A stretch of DNA of 64,000 bases from Siphonodentalium dalli (taxonomy: Eukaryota > Mollusca > Scaphopoda > Gadilida > Siphonodentaliidae): assembly GCA_032622095.1 (NCBI GenBank), contig CP136063.1:206571934-206635933 (forward strand), read 5' to 3'. The notes under the pieces are model-generated. The model made no database searches, was not told the DNA's origin, and saw only the letters and a program-made list of their open reading frames with translations. Below are positions 11,501-26,500 of this stretch, one piece after another. The position numbers were made by a program, and so were the translations under genes. Position 1 is the stretch's first letter, and each line of letters starts with the position of its first letter.

Positions 11501-14500
11501 TAATAAAAATGAGTTAAAAGCCATTTATTAATTTTCGTTATAATTATCAGGTTGTTATACTTGTACGTGTTTCTTTGTGTACGTGAGTTTATTTAAGTCT
11601 CATTCTTGACTCATGATAATTCTTTTATCAGATATTTTCTGTTGAGTATAATAGGAGATGGTCCCATAAATGGCCGGATTTATTGTACAGCACCCCTTTT
11701 AAAAAAAACACCTTTTGGGAGACTTGTATGCAAGAGGTCTGTTATGCCACACATACCGGTAGTGAGTGTGTAGTGTAAAGTTATTTGCTTGCTGTCCCCC
11801 GAAAAATTCATTTTCACGGGACTATGACTTGTTTGTGTGTCCATAACACATTATCAAATTTGCTTTACTCTGAGGTAAGTACATGTATATTGTCTCCAGT
11901 CTGAACATATTTTGAGGAAGCATCTTAACTATTTTTGTTTTCAAATGAATAATGGAATTTAATAATTCAAAATAATGCCATTGTCCTAAAAAAAATTCCA
12001 ACTTTTGGGAGACTTGTGTGCAAGTGGTCATTTATTCTGTTTTGCCAACACACATACCAGTAGAGAGTGAGTACGTAAAGTTATTTCATTACTAATAGTA
12101 ATAGTTTACTTTTCTGCCATGACACAAGTTTGAAGATTCAACTAATATTGCTAATACTTTAACATATAATGTACCCTTTTTAGCTCACCTGAGACAAAGT
12201 CTCCGGTGGAGCTATAGTCATCACTCCTCGTCCGTCGTCCGTCCGTCCGTCCGTCTGTCCGTCCGTCCGTCCGTCTGTCCGTCTGTCCGTCTGTCCGTCT
12301 GTCCGTCAACTTTTTTTAAAACATCTTCTCCTCTTAAACCATCATACCGAATTGGTTCATATTTGGTGTGTATGTTTCCTAGGTGACTCTCATTCAGATT
12401 TGTTCAAATGAGGTCACTGGGTCAAATAGTTGCGAAACAAGGGCCATAACTCTATTCCTCCATAGTAATTCTTACAACAACTTCTTGTCCATAACCATTG
12501 AGCCAATTTAGCTAATAGTTGGTATGGAGAGTCCTTGGGTGACTGGTGTTTAGATTTGTTCAAATGAGGTCACCCGGTCAATTAGTTGAGAAACCAGGGC
12601 CATAACTCATAGTGATTCTTACAATGACTTCTTCTAAAAAAATATTTGGCCGATTTAGCTTATATTTGGTACAGAGATACCTTGGGTGACTGGGGTTCAG
12701 ATTTGTTCAAATGGGGTCACTGGGTCAAATAGGGGCAGAGCCAGGGACATAACTTTAAAAACAAAAATTTAATTTTTGCATTTTTACCTTTAATTTTTGT
12801 TTAGGACACATCACAGCCTCATATTTCTTACCTAGATTTTTCTTAGCATGTGCTTCATCTGTATGGATTTTGGTATTGTTTATTTAACCCCTTCCACTCT
12901 TGTTTTGATATAGAATTCATCCAAGACAGGATTACTCAAACATTTTTCATCTGATCAACACCAAATTTGGTATATGAATTTTTGACACTTATATACAGAT
13001 CAAGTTAAAATATGGGTTTGATCCGATATATTTTAACAGAGTTATGGCCCTTTATAATTCACACCCCTTTGCTATGCACTATTAATTTTTAAGAGGACAC
13101 TCAAGCCTGTATTATTGAAAAAGCCAATTTATCATAGTGTGGTCACCCGATCCTCTTGCTGAATACTGCTTGCTTCAGACCAGTTTACCATCTGTCATTA
13201 CAAGACATATATATCTGTAAAGGTACAGGTCATTAATTATATAAACTGGCCAGATGACATGTATTATTCTAATCTAAACATATCTGTAGCAATTTAACAA
13301 CAAACTGGTGCTTCCATTCAATGTTAGGTGATGACTGACATTCAATGATACTGTGAATGGCTTTGATTTCTTCAAGTCTGGAAATAGTGTGCCTGACATT
13401 TACATAGTGAGGTCCCCAGATGGTGAATTTAGTGTTGCTACCCCATACAGCATGCTAGCATCACCAAATACACCCGCCAGGGACCTAATTCTGCTTAGTC
13501 CTCATCTTCTGGGAAGTATCCTAAGTATCAAATTGACAGTTTGATTTAGTCACTTTTTCCACCTGTTCAGTTTCAATGTCCCCCTAATTTGCAGAAGATA
13601 AAATGCATAATTGAGGTGCTCAATGGGTGTGTATCACCAACTTCAACTGTAGGACTTCATTGATTTAGTAACTTTTTTCCACCTGTTCAGTTTCAATGTC
13701 CCCCTAATTTGCAGAAGATAAAATGCATAATTGAGGTGCTCAATGGGTGTGTATCACCAACTTCAACTGTAGGACTTCAATCTGTTCCTTGGTTTTATTG
13801 GCCATTGAGGCCTAATCAGATTGAGGATGAATTTGGTGATGCTAGCCTGCCTTACAGAATATTGTCATTAAATCCACATTTTTGGGACCTAATTCTGCAA
13901 ATGTCAGACATACTAAATTCAGGTTTGGCCATTTCATATTATTGTTTTAATCACCAATTATCCAGATGAAATCATACGACTAATATTCAAAGAAAAATGG
14001 GGGGGGGGGGGGGGTATATATTGGATTAAATTTGTCTTCTATCTGGCATTTGCAGAATGAGGTCCCCAGAGGGTGAATTTAGTTATGCTACCCTGCACAG
14101 CAGTCTAGCATCACCAAATACACTAGCCAGGGTCCTCATTCTGCTTAGGCCTCATCTTCTGGGAAGTATATAGGCACTTAAATTGACATTTTTACTTACT
14201 TTAGCCCTTCTGTTTAGTTTCTATATCCCCTAATTTGTGAATATAAAATGCATAATTGAGGTGCCCAATGGGTGCACATCACCAACTTTAACTGGAGAAC
14301 TTCAATCTAATGCTATGTCTCCCATAGCAGTTGAGGCCTACACAGAATGAGGTCCCCAGAGGGTGAATTTGGTGATGCTAGCCCGCATTGCAGGATTGTG
14401 TCATTAAATTCACCCTTTGGGGACCTCATTCTGCAAATGTCAGCCAATTTGTTCAGGCTTGTCTGTTCGAATATTATGTTCTTAACCACCAGTATCCAGT

Positions 14501-17500
14501 TGAACTCATTATACCCTGATTTTGCAAAGAAAACTTGAGGGGGGGGGGTATATTGGATTGAATTTGTCAGTCTCTATGTCAGACTGTTCTCCCATCCATC
14601 CATCTGTCATTATGTCTCTATCCGTCCATCAATTGTTTTCTTCTCCAGATACATATTAAAGACCAAATGGGTTTATATATTTAGGTGTGGATGTCCCCCA
14701 GGTGACTCACATTCAGATTTGTTCAAATGAGTTCATCAGGTCAAATAGGTGAGAAGTCAGGGCCATAACTCTTTCCTTCCATAGTAATTCTTAAAACAAT
14801 TTCTTCTCCAGAACCATCTGGACTATTTAGATTATGTTTGGTATGGATGGTCCTTCGGTGACTGGGGTTTAGATTTTTTCAGATTTGGGGTCATTTTAGG
14901 AAAATCAGTTCAGTTCAACTCTTAAAATCTAATGTCTGAAATTACCAAATGAATGGATCTCATAGATGGGGATTCACGTTTGTTCAAATAGGGGCGGAGA
15001 TAAGAGATTTAATTACCAACCAGCCACCCTACACGTGCTCCGGTGGAGCTATAGTCGTCACTCCTCGTCTGTCCGTCCATCCGTCCGACAACAATTATTT
15101 GAACATCTTCTCCTCTGGAACCATAAGACCAAATGGGTTCATATTTGGTGTGGATGTTCCCTAGGTGATTCTCATTCAGATTTGTTCAAATGCGGTCACT
15201 GGGTCAAATAGTTGCGAAGCCAGGGCCATAACTCTTTCCCACCATAGTAATTCTTTTAAACATCTTCAGAACAATAAGACCGAATGGTTTCATATTTGGT
15301 GTGGATGTTCCCTAGGTGACTCACATTCAGATTTGTTCAAATGAGTTCACTTGAAATAGTTGCGAAGCCAGGGCCATAACTCTTTCCCTCCATAGTATTC
15401 TTAAAGTGACTTCTTCTCAAATACCATCAGGCTATATGGGTTCATATTTGGTATGAAGGATCCTTGGGTGACTGGGGTTCAGATTTGTTCAAATCAGGTC
15501 ACTGGGTCAAATGTGGGCGGGGCCAGGGACATAACTCCAAATTTTTTGTTTTAGATTTAACTCTTTAGATATCTACTTCTTTTAAAGTGATTATGAAAAG
15601 TTCTGACTGTTGTGGTCTCCAGAGTCCCAGTCTTATCAGTCTTTGAAGTCTGGTGAGCGACCCCACAGTCATTGACTGTCTTGTATTAAAAATGACATAT
15701 GAAATATGCAGATATGTTACTATTTAAAGTCACGGGCGGCGTTTGTTGCAGAAATATTCATATTTGTTCAAATCGCCATCAACAGAAGGAATATTAAAAT
15801 ATATATAGTTTTGTTCATATGCCAAACATAATCAGTTCGTAAATAGTATATTGTCGTCAAGACGTACGATGGTGTACGTAAACAAGAGCCTGCTTGTGTT
15901 ACAGACGTTTTGCTTCTGTTTACATAACACAGCGCAATATTCTATTGGTTAATCACACACAAACGATATAAACGCGCTTTATTATTTCCATATCAGGAAA
16001 ACAGTAACAATCTACGCTCTTTATGTTTACCATATCCGGATCTAAACAAAAGCCAGGTTCTGTAATGTTTTTTGCTTTTGTTTACATAACAAAGGAAGAA
16101 CATTTGACAATAACATACTGTTTATGCCATATTTCTAATTGGTATAAGAACAAGATCTGTCTATATTTTACTATTCTTTCTGTTTATGGCGGTTTTTGAA
16201 GGAGGTGAATATTTTAACAGCATACCCACCACCAACGCCACCCATATCTTTAAAATCCTTCATTCATCTTGAATTAATCACTGATAAATGGGAATGATTC
16301 CGCCAACGTTATTCATAGTCCAAGTCTTCTTGTACTAAAGCCAGCTAAGATATTGGTATGGCGATTTGCTGGTGTTTAGTCCAAGCCCGCCTGCATAGGC
16401 TTCTTATAACACGACTTACGCCCAGGATCTGTGGCGTGAATTTGTGGTGTATTTTACTCGATTTACCTAAAAAATCAATACATGATGCTATATACATCGG
16501 AAAGAGTGACATCTTATGTCATAATGGTGTATAATAATCTAACTTTCATGTTAAATTATGCATAGAATATTCCGGTTGATTGTCATCGACATCGCATTTT
16601 GTGACATCGCTGTATATTTTGTTTACGTTTTAACCGAAAGCCGAAGTCGTATGGAAGAACTCCGGCACAGTCCGGAGTTTGGTCTGGCTATACAAACAAA
16701 ATGGCGGCCCCCATATTATTCTAATGCTCGTTGTGTTTACACTGTTTTAAACTGTGAGATGGTTGTAATTCCCGCAATTTATTTAATGTATTACATTTAT
16801 ATCTTCAATATTTACTTAATCTATGCATTTATTTATTTATTGACACGTACAATTACGATTACAATAGAGAATTCATCGTGCGTGGTTGATCGAAAATCTA
16901 CGGAATATTTTCCCCGGAAAATGCCGAACGCAGTTCGCGAGGTCAACTGAGTTCGCATACTTTTAAAATTATGTAAACATTGCGTTAAATGTCTCTTTTC
17001 ACATTAAATTACCGCGTTCAAATCACAACTGATGTGGGTTTCAGATCAAATAGCAAGTCTTCTGCGGAAAATATCCGTTTATTGTCGCAATTGTGATATT
17101 TTATTTCATATAATTGTGGTTTTATTTGAGCGGGTCACTAACGCTTAAGTCGTGTTATAAGAAGCCTATGCAGGCGGGCTTGGACTAAACACCAGCAAAT
17201 CGCCATACCAATATCTTAGCTGGTATTAGTACAAGAAGACTTGGACTACGTTATTCAATACATGTAATTTATATAAAAGGATGACAAAATGTAGGGAGCC
17301 TATTTTGATACTAAATTTATTGAAACAACTTTATTGAGCAGGTTTATTTGTTATACAGGTATGTATACCCCCAGAGAAGTGCTTTAATTCTTATAATGAA
17401 CTCGATATGCATTAATAGTAATCAAGACTGCACATAGTGTGTCTGTCATTTGCAGAATGAGGTCTCCAGAGTGTGAATTTAGTAACATTAGCCCACACTG

Positions 17501-20500
17501 GGGGCTAGCGTCACCAATATCATCCTCTGGGAACTTTATTCTGCTGCAGCCTCAACTGCTATGGCAGACCAAGGATCAGGTTGAAGTAATGAAGTTCCCC
17601 AGTTGAAGTTCACCCATTAGTCACCTCAATTATGCATTTTATCTTCTACAAATAAGGGGATAAAGAAACTGAACAGAAGGGAAAAAGTAGCTGTATTTTT
17701 TATTATCAATGATGTGTTAGCACAGTGAGAAAAAACTATTGAATTAATTAGGGGTATGTCAATTCATTTAGCTCACTGAACTATGTTACAGGGATATAAT
17801 GATAAAAAAGGCAACTCAGTTTAACAGTGGAGAAACTAAAATCGATGGACATAACTAAGTTTATTTCAACAGTGAATGCTCAAGAAAAGAACTTAATGAC
17901 TCGAAAAAACTTAGGATAGAACTAAGAAAACAAAGAGAAAAATATCTAAACAAAATAATACATTATATGGAAATAGTGGAGCAATAAATGGACTTTACAT
18001 TGACTTGTGAACTATAAAAAAAAGTACTGATTGTGATGTTTAAAATGTCAATTTCCATTATGTAATATGGGAACTAAGAGCCGAATGGTTTTGCTTTGTT
18101 CAAAAATAAAATTAATTGAGTTGATTGATTGATTTGGACTACCTGTTTTCTTCCTAATTTCCTCGCCTACACATGTAGCAGTAAAAACATATAATTTATC
18201 ACCATTTATTATCTAATATACCCCATATGGACCATTTGATGTTTGAGATAAGAAACTACAAATTTCTAGACCGTCTATATTAGCATTTAATAAGTTTCTT
18301 TTTTTTTATGTACTTTGTTTCTGATACATTGTTATTTCTAAACCTGTTCACTTATATTGTGGTGTGTCCACATTTATGTCACATTCCTGGTTTTAATCCA
18401 GATATTGGCAATAAATTTTGAATTGTAATGTTACAGGCACAGTTAACTGGGTCGCATTCTATGAAGGATCTCATATGTTCAGCTGTAGTGATGATGGAAC
18501 TGTGTGCATTTGGAAATCCAATAAATGGGAATGCCTGAGATCATTCAAAGGACACAAGTTTGTATTACTTGAATTTATCGTTTGAACCTTCAAGTTATGT
18601 TTATGTAATTTTGGAAGAACCGATAAATTAAGTCGATATTAACCCTTTCGTGATGGGAGCTTCCTGAATTTTTGTGAAAATCCTGTGCCAGTGCATTCTC
18701 TTATATATGCGAGTCGACCATAGGTAGCCTCGCATATATAGAAGAATGCATTGGCCTTACAATTTTTATATTATTTTTTATGACTGTTAAAAATGTAAGA
18801 AAAAATGAAAGAAATTGTTAAAGAATGTAAGAAATAATGATAAAAAAAATTATAAAAATTGTTAAAGTGATGTGAAACACTAAAATATGGTGATAAAATA
18901 GAAATGGAGAATACTCTTGCTCAAATTTAGTTATTTTTACAAATATTATATACAAATTGGCAACACACATCGTCATTCTTATATATTAAATAATTGCAGT
19001 GATTCTCGAAGGTGAAATCGTTTTCATTAGTTTATCGCAGAGAGTTGCATCCCGAATTGAGAAATAAATATTTACAATTGAGGGTTGTTCAGACGATGAT
19101 TTCTATTGAGTGGTACGGTCAATTTGCTTGAAATTTTTGGCAATGTTACTAAAATGCTACATTCCTCCAGTTGACATAGCGCCTTAAAGCTAACTTATCA
19201 GTTTCACATACCAGAAAAAGTCCATAATATATCTTTAAAGAATGTAAGAAAAAATTATTAAAAAATGATAAAATTGTTAAAGAATGTGAGAAAAAATGAT
19301 ATAAAAAATGATAGAATTGTTAAAGAATATAAGAAAAATGATAAAATTAGTTACAGAATGTAAGAAAAAATTATAAAACATGATAAAAATTGTTAAAGAA
19401 TGTAAGAAAAAATGATAAAAAATTGTTAAGGAATGTAAGAAAAATTGATAAAAAAATTGTTAAGGAATGTAAGAAAAATTTGTAAGCCAATGCATTCTCT
19501 TATATATGCGAGGCGACCTAGGGTCGACTCGCATATATAAGAGAATGCATTGGCACAGGGTCTTGAATGTTGTGCCAGCGCAGCTCCCATTATGAAAGGG
19601 TTAAATACATGAAATATTAATCCACAGTCATAGAAATTTACAGCATTTTAAATTAGGGGTGCCACAGGAGTCCTGCAATTTGCAGATGGGGGCACACATG
19701 TGTGATTGTTATCCACGCTCTCGAAGTTTGATGAAACTTAATAGTTTTTAGGAACCGTCGGCCATCCTTCGTGCATTCCTACTTTTATATTGTTTGTATG
19801 TTTGGCTATTCATAACACTGAAATTAATAGCTACGTTCGTTCTAATTTACTCACAAATATTATAACCATAACATCGTCGAGAATTGTGCTGGTATTGAAT
19901 ACATTGTGTTCATTGGTCATTGACAGTGGTTTATGAATCACTTTATTAACGTAAAAAAGACATCAGCCGATGCCTCAAACAACCAGCGACAGTGCAGTTA
20001 ACCAGCACCCAGCCAATAGGCCATATTACGGAATACTTCCACTGATTAGGTACGATTAATTGATTATAGTCGATTATTGACTCCCGATTATCGATTGTCA
20101 AAATCTATTATCGTGGCACCTCTAGTTTAAATTGGATAGACTAACAAGGAATGTTCTTTATTGTTCCATGCTGAAGAAAAATCAGGGCCCTGTTTTTAGC
20201 TCACTTTGACAAAGTCAATTTTGAGCTATTGCCATAGGTTGGCTGTCCTTCAAATATTCCATTAAGCACACCCTACAGGTCACATCTCTCATCGGATTGT
20301 CACCAAACTTCATACAGATATTCGCTCTAGATGGGAGCCATAAATTGTTTCCAAAATTTGTTGAAATTCAAGCGATTAAATTTGAATGTTTTTTATGAAA
20401 AACATGGCCGCTGGCAGCCATCCTGGATTTTACTCTTTGGCGTCTTTGCATGACTAAATCCTTCTCCATACTCTCACCTGCCGAATAATAGTGCAGGCCG

Positions 20501-23500
20501 AATAATAGTACATGGCTGTACATGTATTTGAGGCTGAAATTAATAATAGTGCAGGCAATTTCACTATATGTCTCACTGCCTAATAATAGTGCAGGGTTGT
20601 ATTTATGACTGAAATTAAATAATTATTCGGCAGGTGAGACTACCCTACCCCACAGGTCATATCCCTCATCTGATTGTCACTAAATACTTCTGGGTGACCA
20701 CTAGATGGGAGCCATTAAATTTGTTCATATTTTGTTAAAAAACATGGCCATCGTTGTTGTTGTATATAAATTCCTTTGTCTTTGGAGCACCCTGCTCTCA
20801 CAGGTTGAAGAATAAGTAATATAGCTGGCAGGACACACAAATTTGACACATTAATACTAATGTGAATTGTCAGTCAAGAAGCCGAATGTCCTTTGTAGAA
20901 TTTGAAACACAGTTGATGTTGAATTAATTACAAATTTACAGAAATAGTCTTTCCATATAGGTTCGACAGCTCGTTTGATACAGACGTACGATACTATGAT
21001 ACCTATATAAATTATAATATATTGGTTACATGTGATTTAAAAATATAGTTTTGACACTTCGACGTAGAATTCTGGGACAATCATTGAGAACTGCAAACAT
21101 TGTGTTGAGAAATTGAGATTCCTTAGTTATTGAACAGCAAGTTCCAGCAATCTAGGGTAGTCATCAGCCTTTCAAACTTGATCCAAGAGCTTGATCCCAA
21201 AGAATGCCTAATATTTCTATCGGGTCATAATCAAATAGTGGTTGTCCATATGGTCCCCCATGTATAGCTATGCTGATTCAAAATACAGTCGATGTCGAAT
21301 TTAGAAAAAAATTTGCGGAAACAATCTTTCCATAGGCTCGTTTGAGAACTATATACTGTTGATTACATTTTATTTAACACAATTTTGACAGTTCAACTTA
21401 TAAAGTTGGATCCTTGTGCGAGCACATGCATTGAGTATCTTCATGAGATGCCTTAAAATTAGATCATCACACATCTCCGATTTGGATTTATCTCCTGATT
21501 ATTGATTACTCATCAAGGCCTCGAACTGCTGCAGTCAAAGACACAGATCCGCGCTAGATAACAACAAAATTAACTCTATCCAGATGTTATTCCAATGCAA
21601 CAACCCTTTACGTGTGGCGAGTTTAAAGAAAATGCATGTTCTTGTTCCCAAGAATCTTAATTATTTCTGTTCATGACTCCATGACACCGAACAGCGGAGA
21701 GTGAGAATGTTGTCTGCATGAAAAATGTTCCCACACAAAAATCCTTGGAAAAAGTCAATAAAAAGCTGCAGAAATGTATCCTAGTTGTTCTGTGATGTTA
21801 TTTCAAGAATTTCAATGTAGAAAAGTCTGATAACACAAACAAAGAGTCTTTTTCTTCTAAGAACAGAAAAACAGCCGTTTCCTTCAAACCCATCTGTGTT
21901 TTAAATTATCTATATAATTTGTTCTTGCTTATGTGTTATTTAGACAGTTATTCTTACAATATGTTCAGTTTTTGTGATACTGCAGGGTCGGTCTAAAAAT
22001 CAAGATTTAATTTTTGTAGAAATTTTATTCAAGTTTTTGACCAGATTGTTTTCCGGTCAAGTGTCATTAACTAAATTAAATTAAATGGTCAGCCAATTTT
22101 ATTCTTCCTTTTTGGAAACTATTTTCAGAAATGCTGTTCGTTGTGTGGCTGTTCATCCAAGTGGGAAGTTAGCCATGTCAGTTGGTACAGATCGAAAACT
22201 CCACACATGGAATTTAGTGACAGGTCGATCAGCGTACGTCACAAATCTTAAAGCAGGTTTGTACCACAAACTGTTTTTTTTTGTACCACAAACTAATTTG
22301 CGTGTCTGAATGAGCAATAATCCAAGTTTCCATTGACATAAACCTTCCGGTGAAATCGTTAGGGATGATACTGGTATAGGACAAAGTATGGTTGCCTTAC
22401 TCTTCTATAGTAGACTTTTTAACCCTTTCAGTGCCAAGTCCGATTTTTGTATCAACCCATATTTCCTTTATCATTTTTCAAATTTATTGATTATAATAAT
22501 GTGATACTTTGATGGAAAGAGCTCTAAAATAAATTTGAAAAATGATCAAGAAAATATGGGTTGATACAAAAATCGGACTTGGCACTGAAATGGTTTTTAA
22601 GCCCAGATCCAGTTTGTGATTTTTCATCAACTTTATCATTGAAATCAATACAAAATGCTATGTTTATCGGAAAGAGTAATATCTTACGGTCATAATGATG
22701 TATTATAATCTAACATTCATGTTCAATTACGCACATAATATGCCATGTAATTAGGAATAACTTCTGTTTGATCTGGGTTTCTTTACGCTCGGAGATGACC
22801 CGAACTGTTACAAAGTGGCGATGTTAAATGAGTTTGTTTTCTTTTGAAATTATGTAAACATTGTGATAAAATATATTTTTGTCCGCCGACCCAACGGGTT
22901 CGGAGGACTATTATAATCAGCCTGTGCATGCGTCCGTCCATCCGTCCGTGCGTCCGAGGTTTCCGGATGATAACTTTAGTTAGAGTGAACCAAATTAAAT
23001 TAAATTGGTATGTGGGTTTACTAGCAGAAAAGACAGGTCAAGTTAGAATTCTGGTTCCGTCCGCCAATTTTCACCAGAGTTATGCCCCCTTTTCGACTTA
23101 GAATTTGACCGTCTGTTAATATTTTTGGTTTCCGACCGATAACTCCAGTTTGGATTATTTGATCTGAACCAAAGTTGGTATGTGTGTTTCCCAGCTAAAG
23201 ATACAGGCCAAGTTCGAATATGGGTTCCGTCCAATTATGTTTACATGAGTTACGGCCCTTTTTCGACTTAGAATTTGACCGTCTGTTAACATTTTTGGTT
23301 TCCGACCGATAACTTCAGTTTGGATTATTTGATCTGAACCAAAGTTGGTATGTGTCTTTCTCCCAGCAAAACACAGGTCAAGTTCGAATTCGGGTTCCGC
23401 CGGCCAATTTTCACCAGAGTTATGTCTCTTTTTTACTTAGAATTTTTGCCAATTTGAGGTTTCCGGATGATAACTTTAGTAAATGTGTACTGAATGAAAT

Positions 23501-26500
23501 TAAGTTTGGTATGTATGTTTACTAGCACTAAAGACAGGTTTTTATGTGCAAACAACGGTCGTATCAAGCCGACACTTAGAGGCGGACATGAGGTCTACCG
23601 ACCTATTCGCATTATAATTTACTACTTTCACAGTTGGAAAATCTTGTGGAATCCAGAACAGATATTTGTTTTTAGCTCACCTGAGACAAAGTCTCCGGTG
23701 GAGCTATAGTCATCACTCCTCGTCCGTCCATCCGTCGAGCCGTTCGTCCGTCCGTCAACAATTCTTTGAACATCTTCTCCTCTGGAACCATAAGACCAAA
23801 TGGGTTCAGATTTGGTGTGGATGTTCCCTAGGTGACTCACATTCAGATTTGTTCAAATGAGGTTACTTGGTCAAATAGTTGCGAAGCCAGGGCCATAACT
23901 CTTTCCCTCCATAGTAATTCTTTTAAACATCTTCTCAAATACCAGCAGGCCAAATGGGTTCATATTTGGTGTGGATGTTCCCTAGGTGACTCACTTCAGA
24001 TTTGTTCAAATGAGGTCACTGGGTCAAATAGTTGCGAAGCCTGGGCCATAACTCTTTCCCTCCATAGTAATTCTTTTAAACATCTTCTCAAATACCAGCA
24101 GGCCAAATAGGTTCATATTTGGTATGAAGGATTCTTGGGTGACTGGGGTTCAGATTTGTTCAAATGAGGTCACTGGGTCAAATGTGGCTGTGGCCAGGGA
24201 CACAACTCCAAAAAAAAGTTTACTGCTTCTATCACCCTGGTCCCAAAAATAAAATTTACTCAAATTCTTGACAGAGAATCATTAATAAGAAGCATTTACT
24301 TTGGCTCTAACTGTATGCGGGATATGCCTACACATGTCAAGTGAAATCTGACATGTTTATAAACATTCCCTGGAGATCTGCTAGAAGTCATTAATTCCCA
24401 ATTACAACAACAATCTATCATGTATTGTTCAAATCTTTCAACAGGACATTTAACACACCCACTTCCACCACTTCACTAGAACATATTTGGCAAAAGTGTT
24501 CTTTGAAAGAACCACCAGCTCTATTTAGCTCATATTTAATATTGAGGCTTCTTTGGTGATTGTGATTCAGATTTGTTTAATTAGGGTCACCTGGTCAAGT
24601 AGGTCAGCTACATTACTCTTTCTCTCCATAGTAATTCATGATATGTCTTCTATGCAAGAATCAAATGGCCTATTTTGCTTATATATGGTATGAAATTACC
24701 GTGGGTGACAGATTTGTGAAAATGGGATCACAAAGTCAAATAAGGGCAGAGCCAGAGACATAACTATTTCACCACATAGTAATTCTTAAAATATGTTTGC
24801 AAGAACTAGTTGGCTTATTTAGCATGGAATGTTCTTGTTTGACTGCAATTTAGATTTTTTTAAATGGAGTCACCTGGTCAAATAGGGGCCAAGCGAAGGA
24901 CAGTTTCCATCTTAATATGCTTCCTTCACAAGGACCATCAGGTCTATTTTACTGATATTTAGTATTAGTATGAAGGGTTCTTTGGTGTCTGGGATTCAAA
25001 TATATTCAGATGGGGTCACCAGGTTAAAAGGGTGGGACCAGGGAAATAACTATATGTCTCTATAGTTATTCTTAAAATGTCTTCTCAAGAGGTGTTGGAC
25101 TATTTAGCTTACATATAGTATGGAGGATCCTTTAGTGACAGATTCAGATTTGTTAAAATGTGGTCAACCTGTCAAGAAATGGTGGGGTTATGAGGAGTTA
25201 ACACTTTTGTGTCTAATAAAATCATTGAAATACCAAATTCATTAAAACATCTACCTTGGAACCACCTGACTGATTAATCTGACATACATGTATGGTGTTT
25301 TGGGTCCATGGATAATTGGGCTTCAAACATGTCTAAATGATATTATAAAAAGGCGCTTGTGAGATTGGAAATTTCCAACAATTGAGAAAGTTTGAGGTGT
25401 CGGTTGTGAAATTCCAACCCAAGACTTGGGAGTCTGGAGCCCAGTCGGGAGGGGACTTGTTGATCTGGAGGAGGTGGGTGATCAGTAGTGTACAGTTGGT
25501 AATTTCAAGGTGGATTTTCACCAATCTACATATGTGAAGTCTCTCTAGCCACATATCCTGTTTAGTTCTACTTCTTTTAAAGTGATTATGAAACGTTCTG
25601 ACTGTTGTGGTCTCCAGAGTCTCAGTCTTATCAGTCTTTGCAGTCTGGTGAGCGACCCCACAGTCATTGACTGTCTTGTCTATGGATAAACTGGGTTATT
25701 TTCTCAATTGTGACATGTTATTACCGTCATTTTGGTGATTTTAGATGAGCGGTACCTTACTCCTGAAGTCTGATAGAGAAGAGTAAGGCAACCATACTTG
25801 ACATCAACCAGTATTATCACTACATGTTTCAATAGTTGGCTTACATCAACGGTAACTTGGACTAAATATATATGTATTTTATCATAAAATGTAAATCAGT
25901 CATTGTGACTGCAAGATATCACTCTTTCCAATAAATATAGCTTTCTGTGTTCATGTTTAGGATAAAACCAATTCAATGATGAATCGGTTGTAAACTCTGC
26001 TATAGTAGAGTTATGGAACAGATCATCGATGTAAACCAACATTAAGAACAGTCAGTATCATGTATGTCTGTGTTATCTTACAGATGCAGAGATAATTCTG
26101 TGGTCGCCATCTGGGAATCACTACATCATCATAAATAACATGAAGATTGATGTATATGATGTCGAGGTAAGTTAATTCCTGTATGACTCGGAACTACTTC
26201 TTCATCAGAAATATCTCTCTTGACCATGTTTATATAGTTGAATGATATTGAATACTCATTTTGTATCTTCATCAATTTACACCAATCAGGAAATCAGCTA
26301 GGTCAGACTTATGACTTGAAACTGTTTCATTTATAACCCATTCTAAAATGCAGAAACTTAATCCAATTTTTACCTGGAATAGTTGGCCTCATTTCTGTTG
26401 AAATACTTCCTCCAAGTATATGCAATTCACCTGTTAATACAACCAGGCACTGTTCATTACTAGTAAGTTAATTATTAAAGGTACAGTGTATGCTTTTAAT

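Noticed and set aside
12229-12307. Stand-alone TCCG microsatellite
   Set aside because: It is a fixed part of the family I element directly behind its 5' hairpin; the same block sits behind the hairpins of families H and J.
16558-16950. 130-codon open frame on the + strand
   Set aside because: It lies within the TIR element, has no recognisable domain, is rich in Ile/Tyr/Leu from AT-rich DNA, and part of its DNA is repeated elsewhere without keeping the frame.
22386-25793. Inverted AAGTATGGTTGCCTTACTC / GAGTAAGGCAACCATACTT pair as ends of a 3.4-kb transposon
   Set aside because: The order of neighbouring shared segments differs on the two sides, so the pair is more likely two separate relics than terminal repeats of one element.
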